Origin: Flagellimonas aurea
GTDB taxonomy: Bacteria; Bacteroidota; Bacteroidia; Flavobacteriales; Flavobacteriaceae
Assembly: GCF_017313785.1 (NCBI RefSeq)
Contig: NZ_JAFLNL010000003.1
Coordinates: 248,001 to 312,000, forward strand
Direction: 5' to 3'
DNA: 64,000 nucleotides
The position numbers and the translations under genes are program-made. Numbering within the stretch: the first letter of the stretch is position 1; every line of letters begins with the position of its first letter. The notes below the pieces were generated by a model, which saw only the letters and a program-made list of their open reading frames with translations, was not told where the DNA came from and did no database searches. This document shows, piece after piece, positions 46,981 to 55,851 of the stretch.

Positions 46981-47562
46981 ATGAAATCAACCATTAAACT
47001 TAGTATAATAAGGCTGTTTTCACTACTGACAATATTTAGTAGCTGTAAAAATGGGCCTCAAAACGAAACGAAGGACTTAGGTCAAAAGGAATCCACTATT
47101 ACCTCAGAATACACCAAAGGCCAAGCCTTTATCGAAGATGATGGGTCCACACCCAACGTTTTACAGATAGCTTTGAAATCCGAAGACCACACTACACTGG
47201 TTGCCGCTGTACAAGCTGCACAATTGGAAAATGTTTTGGTCAACGCAGGACCTCTAATGGTTTTCGCACCAACAAATACGGCTTTTGATGCGCTTCCCGA
47301 GGAAACCCTGAACGACCTTTTAAAAGCAGAAAACAAAGATGCTTTGTCCAATATTCTCAAGTATCATGTAACTCCTGGTAACTACTCAAAGGACTTTTTG
47401 AAGAATTTTAAAAAATTGGGGCAGGCCAACAACCAAGATGTCTTTGTTGAAGTCAAGGATGATGATGTCTATGTCGGGGGTGCCAAAATTATCGGCAGCA
47501 TATCGGCAGGAAATGGTATCGTCCACATCGTGGATAAAGTAATCCTACCCCCTAGCCAATAA
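46981..47562 (+). CDS. Fasciclin-domain lipoprotein
   Basis: A lipoprotein signal ending at FSSC precedes one fasciclin (FAS1) domain with LVNAGPLMVFAPTNTAFDALP and the end motif NGIVHIVDKVILP. FAS1 domains mediate adhesion or protein contacts; here, between cytochrome c and nosZ, it may dock the electron donor or help maturation, which is an inference. The gap to nosZ is 33 bases. Confidence 0.9.
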   Translation: MKSTIKLSIIRLFSLLTIFSSCKNGPQNETKDLGQKESTITSEYTKGQAFIEDDGSTPNVLQIALKSEDHTTLVAAVQAAQLENVLVNAGPLMVFAPTNTAFDALPEETLNDLLKAENKDALSNILKYHVTPGNYSKDFLKNFKKLGQANNQDVFVEVKDDDVYVGGAKIIGSISAGNGIVHIVDKVILPPSQ

Positions 47563-47595
47563 ACACAACAAAAAAAACAGATAAATCCTAACACA

Positions 47596-49548
47596 ATGAA
47601 AATTAACAACCATTTACTAACGACCTTTGGGGCCTTCTTAATGCTGGTTTCCTGCGGTCAGCAGAATCAAAGCTCAAACGGGGCCCTGTCTTCCAGTGCC
47701 GCCGAAAAAGTATATGTCGCTCCAGGGGAACAAGATGAGTTTTACGCTTTTTTGTCCGGGGGATACAGTGGAAACCTAACCGTATATGGATTGCCATCAG
47801 GTAGAATGTTCAAAGAGATTCCTGTATTCTCCCAATTCCCAACTTCGGGTTATGGTTATTCAGAAGAAACCAAACCTATGCTCAATACATCCCATGGATT
47901 TGTGCCCTGGGACGATGCCCACCACCCAGACATATCCCAAACCAATGGGGAGTTGGATGGTCGTTGGATATTCATCAACGGAAACAATACACCAAGAATT
48001 GCACGTATTAATTTAAGCACTTTTGAAACTGAAGAAATTATAGAGGTACCCAACAGTGCAGGTAACCACAGTTCTTCCTTTATTACGGAAAACACGGAAT
48101 ATGTCGTTGCCGGCACACGTTTCTCTGTTCCAATTCCCCAAAGGGACATGCCCATAAATGAATACAAGAGCAACTTTAAGGGATCCTTGTCCTTCATTAG
48201 CGTGGATCCAGAGCATGGTCACATGGATTTAAAATTCCAATTGTTGATGCCTGGATTCAACTATGATTTATCACATCCCGGTAGAGGTAAATCCCATGGC
48301 TGGTTCTTTTTTACTACCTACAATACAGAGGAGGCCTACACGCTCCAAGAAGTCAATGCTTCGCAAAACGACAAGGACTTTATTGCCGCTGTCAATTGGA
48401 AGAAAATTGAAGAATATGTTAACAATGGAGGTGGCACAAAAATGCCTGCCAATTATGCACACAATGTGTATGATGAAGGCACACATACGGCTACAACCAC
48501 TATGAATAAGGAAGTATTAACAGTAGATCCATTAAAAGTTCCAGGAGCTGTATACTTTTTACCTACACCAAAATCACCTCATGGATGTGATGTAGACCCT
48601 ACTGGTCAATACATCATTGGAAATGGTAAACTTTCCGCCGACTTGACCGTACACTCTTTTGATAAAATGATCGCTGCCATTGAGGGTGAAAAATTTGATG
48701 GAGAAGCCTATGGAATTCCAATCCTTAAGTTTGAGGATGTATTGGCCGGACAAGTAAAAAGTGGTGGACTCGGCCCATTGCATACCGAATTTGATGGAAA
48801 TGGTAATGCATATACCACCTTTTTCATCTCATCTGAAGTGGTAAAATGGAAGTTGGGTACATGGGAGGTCATCGACAGAAAACCAACCTATTACTCCGTA
48901 GGGCACTTAATGATTCCCGGAGGCAACTCCAGAAAACCATTTGGCAAATATGTAGTGGCCATGAACAAGATTACCAAGGACCGATATTTGCCCACTGGTC
49001 CTGAAATGGAACACTCTGCTCAGATTTATGATATCTCAGGAGATAAAATGGAACTGATATATGATTTCCCTACGCATGGTGAACCTCATTATGCAGCTGG
49101 AATACCCGCTGATATTTTGGCTCCTAAGTCTCAGAAAATATACAGATTGGATGAAAACGAACATCCTTATGCCGTAAAAACTCCAACAGATGCCAAAGTA
49201 GTTAGGGACGGGAACGAGGTTCATATTTATATGTCCACTATCAGGAGTCACTTTACCCCAGACAACATTGAGGGAATCAAAGTTGGTGACAAGGTATTCT
49301 TTCACATTACCAATCACGAACAGGATTTCGATGTGCCGCACGGTTTTGCCATAATTGGTCAGAACACTTCAGAGCTTCTTATTATGCCCGGACAAACCAA
49401 AACCTCTGTTTGGGAGCCTAAGCAAGTTGGGGTATGGCCATTCTATTGTACCGATTTTTGTTCTGCTTTGCACCAAGAAATGCAAGGATATGTAAGGGTT
49501 TCCCCCGCCAATTCAAATATAGAATTGAAATGGTCACTTGGTGAGTAG
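47596..49548 (+). CDS. nosZ: Nitrous-oxide reductase, clade II (Sec/lipoprotein type)
   Basis: The leader MKINNHLLTTFGAFLMLVSC is a Sec lipoprotein signal without a twin arginine, the mark of clade II NosZ. The seven-bladed propeller holds CuZ histidines in DDAHHPD and SPHGCDVDPTGQYI. The C-terminal cupredoxin holds the CuA site with Cys618, Cys622, His626 and Met629 in CTDFCSALHQEM. The 650-residue enzyme reduces N2O to N2 with electrons from cytochromes. All visible copper ligands are kept, so it should be active. Confidence 0.96.
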   Translation: MKINNHLLTTFGAFLMLVSCGQQNQSSNGALSSSAAEKVYVAPGEQDEFYAFLSGGYSGNLTVYGLPSGRMFKEIPVFSQFPTSGYGYSEETKPMLNTSHGFVPWDDAHHPDISQTNGELDGRWIFINGNNTPRIARINLSTFETEEIIEVPNSAGNHSSSFITENTEYVVAGTRFSVPIPQRDMPINEYKSNFKGSLSFISVDPEHGHMDLKFQLLMPGFNYDLSHPGRGKSHGWFFFTTYNTEEAYTLQEVNASQNDKDFIAAVNWKKIEEYVNNGGGTKMPANYAHNVYDEGTHTATTTMNKEVLTVDPLKVPGAVYFLPTPKSPHGCDVDPTGQYIIGNGKLSADLTVHSFDKMIAAIEGEKFDGEAYGIPILKFEDVLAGQVKSGGLGPLHTEFDGNGNAYTTFFISSEVVKWKLGTWEVIDRKPTYYSVGHLMIPGGNSRKPFGKYVVAMNKITKDRYLPTGPEMEHSAQIYDISGDKMELIYDFPTHGEPHYAAGIPADILAPKSQKIYRLDENEHPYAVKTPTDAKVVRDGNEVHIYMSTIRSHFTPDNIEGIKVGDKVFFHITNHEQDFDVPHGFAIIGQNTSELLIMPGQTKTSVWEPKQVGVWPFYCTDFCSALHQEMQGYVRVSPANSNIELKWSLGE

Positions 49549-49571
49549 TTCGGATTGATTCACCAATGAAC

Positions 49572-49608
49572 AAAGCGGGCTGTGTCTAAGACCTGCCTGC
49601 TTTTTTTT
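49572..49608 (+). terminator. Hairpin with T run after nosZ
   Basis: AGCGGGC and GCCTGCT pair with one mismatch and are followed by eight Ts. It could reduce transcription of the maturation genes relative to nosZ. Confidence 0.6.
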
Positions 49609-49673
49609 ACAAATTGAAATACAACCATCGACCAAAAAACCGCACTCAATTTGTAACCTCTAAATAGAAAAAA

Positions 49674-50285
49674 ATGAAAAAGGCTAGTTTACTTATGATC
49701 ATTGGCCCGCTCTTCTTGTTGGGATTATATGTTTTCCCACTTTGGAATATTATGTTGGGCGCACCGCAATATCCAGATCCCTTGGGTTTACATATTCATA
49801 TAAGTGGGCTACAGGGTGCCAATGAATTTGATATTCAAAATATTGATGGCTTGAACCATTATATTGGAATGCAAACATTGCCCAAACCTGAGGACATGTG
49901 GGAGTTCGGCACCTTTCCCCTAATTATAGGAATCATGGTGGCCATAGGCGTATCAATAGGTATTTTGGGATACTTTGACAAAGTAAGTTATAAATGGTTT
50001 ATCGGTTGGTTTGCATTGATGTCCATAATGGGTGTTTTGGGCATGTACGATTTCAACGAATGGTTGGTGGATTATGGTACCAACTTAGATCCCAACGCCA
50101 TAATGAAATTGACCAACCTCGATGGAACTCCTATGACATATAAACCACCATTATTAGGACATGTAAAAATGTTGAATTTTGATGTGACTTCCTTGCCTTC
50201 CATTGGAGCCTGGTTAATGTTCTTAGGCATGATGCTTACCCTGACAGCGGGCATTTTGGGTTGGAAAAACGCTATAAAACAATAA
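49674..50285 (+). CDS. Four-helix membrane protein of the nos cluster, unknown function
   Basis: The 203 residues have hydrophobic segments near 5-25, 83-103, 110-128 and 176-196. The loop after the first helix contains DPLGLHIHISGLQG and GLNHYIGM, with histidines that could bind copper or haem. Its place between nosZ and nosL suggests a part in NosZ maturation or electron supply. I know no name for it. Confidence 0.75.
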   Translation: MKKASLLMIIGPLFLLGLYVFPLWNIMLGAPQYPDPLGLHIHISGLQGANEFDIQNIDGLNHYIGMQTLPKPEDMWEFGTFPLIIGIMVAIGVSIGILGYFDKVSYKWFIGWFALMSIMGVLGMYDFNEWLVDYGTNLDPNAIMKLTNLDGTPMTYKPPLLGHVKMLNFDVTSLPSIGAWLMFLGMMLTLTAGILGWKNAIKQ

Positions 50286-50295
50286 TCCCTTTATT

Positions 50296-50730
50296 ATGAA
50301 ACCATCTATTATCCTTTTTCTTGTAATCCTAGCGGGTAACATAGGTTGCTCCGTTAGTCCAAAACCCATTGATTACGGTCATGTGGGTTGCCATTACTGC
50401 AGTATGACGATTGTTGACAAGCAACATGCCGCACAATTGGTTACCAAGAAAGGTAAGGTCTTTAATTTTGATGCCATTGAATGTATGATGAACCAATTAG
50501 AGGATGAAGACAAATCTACCATGGCAATGTTCATGGTCAACGATTTTGACCAGCCCGGCACTCTTATTGATGGTACCAAGGCCACCTATTTGATCAGTGA
50601 AAACATTCCAAGCCCTATGGGAGCTTTCCTTAGTGCCTTCTCCGAAGAGCAAGCTGCCCAACATGTTTTGAATGAAAATGGCGGGAAGGTTTACACATGG
50701 TCGGAAATTAAAAAAAGGTTTAAATTTTAA
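50296..50730 (+). CDS. nosL: NosL copper-binding lipoprotein
   Basis: The lipid cysteine is Cys18 (GNIGC). The NosL motif CHYCSM at residues 32-37 and the domain with PSPMGAFLSAFS identify it. NosL carries Cu+ to apo-NosZ in the periplasm. It follows the membrane protein by 10 bases. Confidence 0.92.
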   Translation: MKPSIILFLVILAGNIGCSVSPKPIDYGHVGCHYCSMTIVDKQHAAQLVTKKGKVFNFDAIECMMNQLEDEDKSTMAMFMVNDFDQPGTLIDGTKATYLISENIPSPMGAFLSAFSEEQAAQHVLNENGGKVYTWSEIKKRFKF

Positions 50731-50740
50731 CACGAGTACA

Positions 50741-51205
50741 ATGATAGATTTGGAGCCCTTAAAATGCGAACATCTCTTGATTGACAATTATGTCGGTCGC
50801 TTGGCCTATATCGCCGAAAACGAACCGTATGTGGTTCCATCGACCTACTATTTTCTTAAGGAGGAAAGGAGTATTCTATGTTTTGCCTCCAATGGACATC
50901 GGATCAATTCCCTAAGAAAACACGACAAAGTCACATTTCAAGTCGATAGAATCGAGTCTTTTCGTCATTGGGAGTCGGTACAAGTACATGGAAGATTCGA
51001 AGAGCTTACGGGAGATTCTGCCAAGCAATATCTAAAACAATTTGCAGAAGGCGTGCAGCGAACCATAGACCATAAAAATGCGGAGCGTCCTCATTTTTTA
51101 AGTCATTTTTCCGGAAGGTTGCAAGAAGTGGAAATGCCTGTGGTATATCGTATTGCAGTGACCCTAATCACAGGAAAGTCAGTTCATGATTTAAACGCAA
51201 ATTAG
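50741..51205 (+). CDS. Pyridoxamine 5'-phosphate oxidase-like split-barrel protein
   Basis: The start is set at ATG 50741 (MIDLEPLKC), 10 bases after nosL. The 154 residues have the flavin/haem split-barrel pattern: NYVGRLAYIAENEPYVVPSTYYF, SILCFASNGHRINSLRKHDKVTFQVD and WESVQVHGRFEEL. Relatives bind FMN, F420 or haem. It has no export signal, so it would work in the cytoplasm, unlike most nos proteins. Its role in this operon is unknown. Confidence 0.82.
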   Translation: MIDLEPLKCEHLLIDNYVGRLAYIAENEPYVVPSTYYFLKEERSILCFASNGHRINSLRKHDKVTFQVDRIESFRHWESVQVHGRFEELTGDSAKQYLKQFAEGVQRTIDHKNAERPHFLSHFSGRLQEVEMPVVYRIAVTLITGKSVHDLNAN

Positions 51206-51237
51206 GGAAGTAAAGACCCTTTGAATTTCAAACACTT

Positions 51238-52488
51238 ATGTTTCTATTCCATCCAAATAGCAAATACATTTTATGGTTCCTCTTGTTCTTAATGGGGGTA
51301 CCTATGCGGGCAAGTATATGGAAGGTCTGCAATACCTGTGAAAACAGTTCTATTAAAGAAACAATTGCACGAGCCCATGCGTACGATACCCTTTTGGTTC
51401 AAAAGGGCAGGTATCGAGAATTTGAAATATTGGTGGATAAACCCTTAGTTATAAGAGGAATTGGTTATCCTATCGTGGATGGTGAAAAAAAAGGGGAGAT
51501 TTTTAGGGTTACATCGGACCATGTCACTTTAGATGGACTTTTCATCGTCAATGTAGGGGTAAGTTATACCAAGGACAATGCGGCGATACGCGTGATACAG
51601 AGCAAAAATTTTCAGATTAAGAACATGGTGTTGGAGCAATTGTTCTTTGGCATCTATTTGGAGAAATCCTCCCATGGCAAAGTGTACCACAATAGAATTA
51701 TTGGAGAGGCCGTGGACGAATATAATTCGGGTAATGGAATACAACTTTGGTATTCTTCGGACATAGAAGTATTAAAAAACCATGTACAGGGCACTCGTGA
51801 CGGTATCTATTTGGAGTTTTCAGACCGGGTTACCATTAGTGAGAATGTAAGTATGGACAACCTCCGATATGGCCTCCATTTTATGTTTTCGAACAACGAT
51901 ATTTACACGAACAACACTTTTGAAAACAATGGCGCGGGGGTGGCCGTAATGTTCTCCAAGTTCATTACCATGAAGAATAATACTTTTCGGAAGAATTGGG
52001 GTACAGCTGCCTATGGGATGCTTCTAAAGGAAATCAACGATGCAGAGATCAAAGGAAACATTTTTGAGGAGAACACCATCGGTATCAACATAGAAGGATC
52101 CAACCGAATCAAGTACACCGACAACGATTTTATTGGTAATGGTTGGGCCATACGTGTCATCGGGGCTTGCTATACCAATAGCTTCAAAGGCAATAATTTC
52201 TTGTACAATTCCTTTGATATCTCCTACAACAGTAAACTCAACGATAATGTCTTTGAGGGTAATTTTTGGAGTAGTTATACGGGCTATGATCTGGATAAGG
52301 ACGGCATCGGGGATGTCCCATATCGTCCAGTAAAACTATTTTCTTATGTTGTCAACCGTACCCCGGAGACCATTGTGCTATTGCGGAGTCTGTTCATGGA
52401 TATTATTGATTTTTCCGAAAGGGTGTCCCCAGTTTTTACGCCCGATAATTTAAAAGATGCCCAACCTTTAATGAAAGTACGATCATGA
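51238..52488 (+). CDS. nosD: NosD, periplasmic copper-site assembly protein
   Basis: A signal peptide (about 25 residues) is followed by a right-handed beta-helix built of CASH/NosD repeats rich in the pattern N-x-F-x-x-N (NNTFENNGAGVAVMFS, NTFRKNWGTAAYGMLL). It works with NosFY to assemble CuZ with sulfide. The stop overlaps the nosF start by 4 bases. Confidence 0.93.
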   Translation: MFLFHPNSKYILWFLLFLMGVPMRASIWKVCNTCENSSIKETIARAHAYDTLLVQKGRYREFEILVDKPLVIRGIGYPIVDGEKKGEIFRVTSDHVTLDGLFIVNVGVSYTKDNAAIRVIQSKNFQIKNMVLEQLFFGIYLEKSSHGKVYHNRIIGEAVDEYNSGNGIQLWYSSDIEVLKNHVQGTRDGIYLEFSDRVTISENVSMDNLRYGLHFMFSNNDIYTNNTFENNGAGVAVMFSKFITMKNNTFRKNWGTAAYGMLLKEINDAEIKGNIFEENTIGINIEGSNRIKYTDNDFIGNGWAIRVIGACYTNSFKGNNFLYNSFDISYNSKLNDNVFEGNFWSSYTGYDLDKDGIGDVPYRPVKLFSYVVNRTPETIVLLRSLFMDIIDFSERVSPVFTPDNLKDAQPLMKVRS

Positions 52489-53195
52489 CCATTGAAATAA
52501 ACAATCTTCATAAGCAGTTTGGTAAAAACCAAGTTTTGAAAGGGGTCGACCTCACCATTGAAAAGGGTAACATTTATGCCGTCCTTGGCCCGAACGGTTC
52601 TGGTAAAACCACTTTGATCAAGAGTATTTTAGGCATGGTAATTCCCGATAAAGGCAAAATATCAGTACTGAACGAATCCATCAAAAAAAACTGGAAGTAT
52701 CGCAAAAAAATCGATTACCTACCCCAAATTGCCAATTTTCCGCCCAATATTAAGGTCAAGGAATTGATTGGCATGATCAAAGATCTGAGAAATAGCTCAA
52801 GTGAAGAAGAAGAACTCATCGACCTCTTTGGCCTAGAACCGTTTTTGAACAAAAAACTATCCACTCTATCTGGTGGTACCAAACAAAAAGTGAACATTGT
52901 ATTGACCTTTATGTTTGATAGTCCATTGATTATTTTGGATGAACCTACCACAGGTTTGGATCCCAAGGCATTGATTAGTTTAAAGGAATTGATCCAAAAA
53001 GAAAAAACCAATGGAAAAACCGTTTTGATCACTTCGCACATAATGCAGTTTGTGGAAGAAGTGGCGGATGAGATCGTATACCTACTGGAAGGAGAAATTT
53101 ATTTTAAAGGAAGCATTGAAAAACTATTGGAACAGACCGAACAAGCCAATTTTGAACACGCCATTGCGGCCATAACAACAGGTAGCCATGCTTAA
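52485..53195 (+). CDS. nosF: NosF, ABC ATPase for NosZ maturation
   Basis: The 236 residues hold Walker A GPNGSGKTT, signature LSGGTKQKVN, Walker B LIILDEPTTGLDP and the switch histidine ITSHIMQ. It powers NosY. It overlaps nosD by 4 and nosY by 8 bases, as expected for a tightly coupled set. Confidence 0.94.
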   Translation: MTIEINNLHKQFGKNQVLKGVDLTIEKGNIYAVLGPNGSGKTTLIKSILGMVIPDKGKISVLNESIKKNWKYRKKIDYLPQIANFPPNIKVKELIGMIKDLRNSSSEEEELIDLFGLEPFLNKKLSTLSGGTKQKVNIVLTFMFDSPLIILDEPTTGLDPKALISLKELIQKEKTNGKTVLITSHIMQFVEEVADEIVYLLEGEIYFKGSIEKLLEQTEQANFEHAIAAITTGSHA

Positions 53196-53970
53196 AATAT
53201 TGAAGTACAGTTTTTATGATCTTATACGAAGCCGTTGGAGCTATGTTTACTTTTTGTTCTACCTCGCCCTGGGTTTTGTATTGTTGTTCTTGAACAACGA
53301 TGTATCCAAGGCTGTGATTACCCTAATGAACGTAATCATTGTACTGATTCCCTTAATCGGAACCATATTCGGAGTAATGTACTATTACAATTCCCGGGAA
53401 TTTACTGAACTCTTGTTGGCACAGCCCATAAAGCGTAGTTCCATTTTTATGGGACAGTATTTTGGCGTGGCCGGTTCACTGACCCTAAGCTTGGTTTTGG
53501 GGTTGGGGATTCCATTTGTATTGTACGGGCTTATGCAGAGCAATGCCATTTTTGATTTTTCCCTATTACTGGTCACCGGGGCATTTTTGACCTTTATTTT
53601 TGTGGGATTGTCCTTTGTAATCGCCATATCTAACGAAAACAAGATAAAAGGCTTTGGCTATGCTGTTTTACTCTGGCTCTTTTTGGCCGTTATCTACGAT
53701 GGGCTTTTCTTGATGTCGCTCATTGTTTTTGAAGAATATCCTTTGGACAAATTCTCCTTGGTGGCCACTATACTCAACCCAATTGATCTTTCCAGAATAT
53801 TGATATTGCTAAAATTGGATATTTCTGCACTATTGGGTTACACAGGAGCCATTTTCAAAAAGTTCTTTGGTACCAATCTAGGTTTTCTAATTTCATTGGC
53901 CATTCTTTTATTGTGGACCATACTGCCTATATTAGGGTTACGTTACAAGGCTGGCAAAAAAGATTTTTAA
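53188..53970 (+). CDS. nosY: NosY, ABC permease for NosZ maturation
   Basis: The 260-residue protein has six membrane helices and the family segment YYYNSREFTELLLAQPIKRSSIFMGQY. It joins NosF in the inner membrane and interacts with NosD in the periplasm. It ends 33 bases before the next membrane gene. Confidence 0.92.
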   Translation: MLKILKYSFYDLIRSRWSYVYFLFYLALGFVLLFLNNDVSKAVITLMNVIIVLIPLIGTIFGVMYYYNSREFTELLLAQPIKRSSIFMGQYFGVAGSLTLSLVLGLGIPFVLYGLMQSNAIFDFSLLLVTGAFLTFIFVGLSFVIAISNENKIKGFGYAVLLWLFLAVIYDGLFLMSLIVFEEYPLDKFSLVATILNPIDLSRILILLKLDISALLGYTGAIFKKFFGTNLGFLISLAILLLWTILPILGLRYKAGKKDF

Positions 53971-54003
53971 TCTTGATTAAGACATTTTTTTAAATTATTT
54001 AAA

Positions 54004-55230
54004 GTGAAGGATAAATCATATCGATCGCAACTTCAAATTGCCATGGTATATTTTCTCGTGGCAGCCATTCTTGGTTTATTGCTGCGCTTCTACCCTATTC
54101 TTGGCTTCAATTTCAATTATAAGTTTGTTGTCCATGGGCATTCGCACATAGCCCTATTGGGTTGGGTATATGTTGCTTTGACCACTTTGTTACATTTTTG
54201 CTTTTTGGAAAAAAAGAAATCCAACCGAACCTACAAACGTATTTTTTGGTGCACCCAAGCCACATTGGTCGGTATGCTGTTTAGCTTCCCATTTCAAGGG
54301 TATGCCCTATTTTCCATTGTTTTTTCTACGCTGTTCTTGATTGTATCTTATGTATACGTTCATCATTTTTGGAAAAACATCGACCCAAAATACAATCATA
54401 GCAAGGGGCTGAAATGTGTAAAAGCCGCTCTAATCTATATGGTGATTTCCAGTTTGGGGCCTTGGGCCTTGGGAGCTATTATGAACAGCATAGGGCCTAA
54501 CTCCATCTGGTATCGACTGGCCATTTATTTTTACCTGCATTTTCAGTACAATGGGTGGATGATCCTTGCCCTGCTAGGGTTATTCCTTTTTGTTTGGGAA
54601 CAATATGGGTTGAAAATTTCCAAAAAAACCTTCGTCCGCCTTTTCTTGAGCCTCAACGTGGGCATTACCTTCACCTTTTTCTTATCAACTTTATGGACAA
54701 ATCCATCTATTTGGTATTACACTCTTGCTGGCATCGGAGCAATTGCACAACTATATGCATTTGCTTGTTTATGGCGAATAATAAAGCATCGACTCTCTGA
54801 ATTATCCATGTCAAAAATGCAATCCTCGCTATTGATGTCGGTGATCATATTGGTGTCAATAAAAATAGTTCTACAGCTATTGACCGTACTCCCCTATTTC
54901 TCCAATATGGCGGCCACCATTCTTGATTTGACCATTGGTTATTTGCACTTGACCTTTTTGGGAGTTATTAGCATAGGCCTATTCTTTCTTATGGATTATT
55001 TAAAGTTGTTTCGAATTTCCCAAAAATCATATCTGTGGTATATGTTAGGATTTATCTTAACAGAAATTCTAATATTCTACAAGGGTTTGGCTGCTTGGCA
55101 GCATTGGAGCCTAATTAAAGGGCAAACAATAGCATTGGCTGTTTTCAGTCTTTTAATTATCGTGGGGCTATCCTTTATGCTGGTTCAAAATTGGAGGAAA
55201 TCTTGGCCATTACATAATGATTCCGCATGA
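54004..55230 (+). CDS. Histidine-rich polytopic membrane protein (NnrS / haem-copper-oxidase-like)
   Basis: The frame starts at GTG 54004 and gives 408 residues with about twelve helices. Histidines lie inside helices in VVHGHSHIALLGW, YLHFQYNGW and GYLHLTFLG, like haem or metal ligands in NnrS proteins and in subunit I of haem-copper oxidases. I cannot choose between these. In this place it could protect against NO or sense it. It ends before the second rrf2 gene. Confidence 0.65.
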   Translation: MKDKSYRSQLQIAMVYFLVAAILGLLLRFYPILGFNFNYKFVVHGHSHIALLGWVYVALTTLLHFCFLEKKKSNRTYKRIFWCTQATLVGMLFSFPFQGYALFSIVFSTLFLIVSYVYVHHFWKNIDPKYNHSKGLKCVKAALIYMVISSLGPWALGAIMNSIGPNSIWYRLAIYFYLHFQYNGWMILALLGLFLFVWEQYGLKISKKTFVRLFLSLNVGITFTFFLSTLWTNPSIWYYTLAGIGAIAQLYAFACLWRIIKHRLSELSMSKMQSSLLMSVIILVSIKIVLQLLTVLPYFSNMAATILDLTIGYLHLTFLGVISIGLFFLMDYLKLFRISQKSYLWYMLGFILTEILIFYKGLAAWQHWSLIKGQTIALAVFSLLIIVGLSFMLVQNWRKSWPLHNDSA

Positions 55231-55288
55231 AATTGAGGTGAGAATTTATCTTAGATTGGTAGGTTTCTCCCCAATAAAAATAATAAAA

Positions 55289-55326
55289 GACAATTTTATC
55301 CTATTTCAATAAAAAGATTATCTTTG
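55289..55326 (+). promoter_or_regulatory. Promoter and Rrf2-like operator of the second rrf2 gene
   Basis: GACAATTTTATCCT (55289-55302) is the same as in the RIC promoter. AAAGAT-T-ATCTTT (55313-55325) is a perfect dyad overlapping a -7 box TATCTTTG (55319-55326), and the first site covers the -33 position. The layout fits autorepression. Confidence 0.55.
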
Positions 55327-55344
55327 TATTAAGATTAGGTACTA

Positions 55345-55782
55345 ATGATGTTTTCTAAAGCTTGCGAATATGGTATACGTGCTGCTGTTTATATTGCGCT
55401 GCAATCCTTGGATGGAAGACGTGTAAGTGTTACCGAAATCGCTGAGGAAATTGATTCCCCCATTGCCTTTACGGCCAAAATCCTGCAGCAACTAACCAGG
55501 AACAATATTGTGAATTCGGTAAAAGGACCCACTGGCGGTTTTGAAATTGATAGAGAGGAAATGGACAATGTAAAATTGAACATGATCGTCAAGGCAATCG
55601 ATGGGGATAAAATCTATAAGGGCTGCGGGCTTGGACTAAAAGAATGTGATGCACAAAAACCCTGTCCTTTACACGACAAATTCGTAGACATTAGAACTGA
55701 CCTAAGCCGTATGCTTAAAAGTACCAGTCTTTTTGAGCTCGCTACTGGACTAGAGATTGGAATGACCTTTTTAAAACGTTAA
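55345..55782 (+). CDS. Second Rrf2-family regulator with three cysteines
   Basis: The 145 residues (or 144 from the second ATG) have a winged helix (FSKACEYGIRAAVYIAL, GPTGGFEI) and cysteines Cys94, Cys101 and Cys107 followed by PLH (CGLGLKEC, DAQKPCPLH), as in NO-sensing, cluster-binding Rrf2 proteins. It is clearly different from the regulator at 45916. It stands just before ric, whose promoter carries the same site as its own. Confidence 0.9.
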   Translation: MMFSKACEYGIRAAVYIALQSLDGRRVSVTEIAEEIDSPIAFTAKILQQLTRNNIVNSVKGPTGGFEIDREEMDNVKLNMIVKAIDGDKIYKGCGLGLKECDAQKPCPLHDKFVDIRTDLSRMLKSTSLFELATGLEIGMTFLKR

Positions 55783-55800
55783 AAAAAATTTATATTAATA

Positions 55801-55818
55801 AAGGACAATTTTATCCTT
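55801..55818 (+). promoter_or_regulatory. Rrf2-like operator upstream of ric
   Basis: AAGGACAATTTTATCCTT is a near-perfect palindrome (arms AAGGAyAA/TTrTCCTT), 33 bases before the ric ATG. It shares GACAATTTTATCCT with the rrf2 promoter. Confidence 0.6.
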
Positions 55819-55851
55819 TTTTAATGGATCAATATTAAAAATCGAAATATT

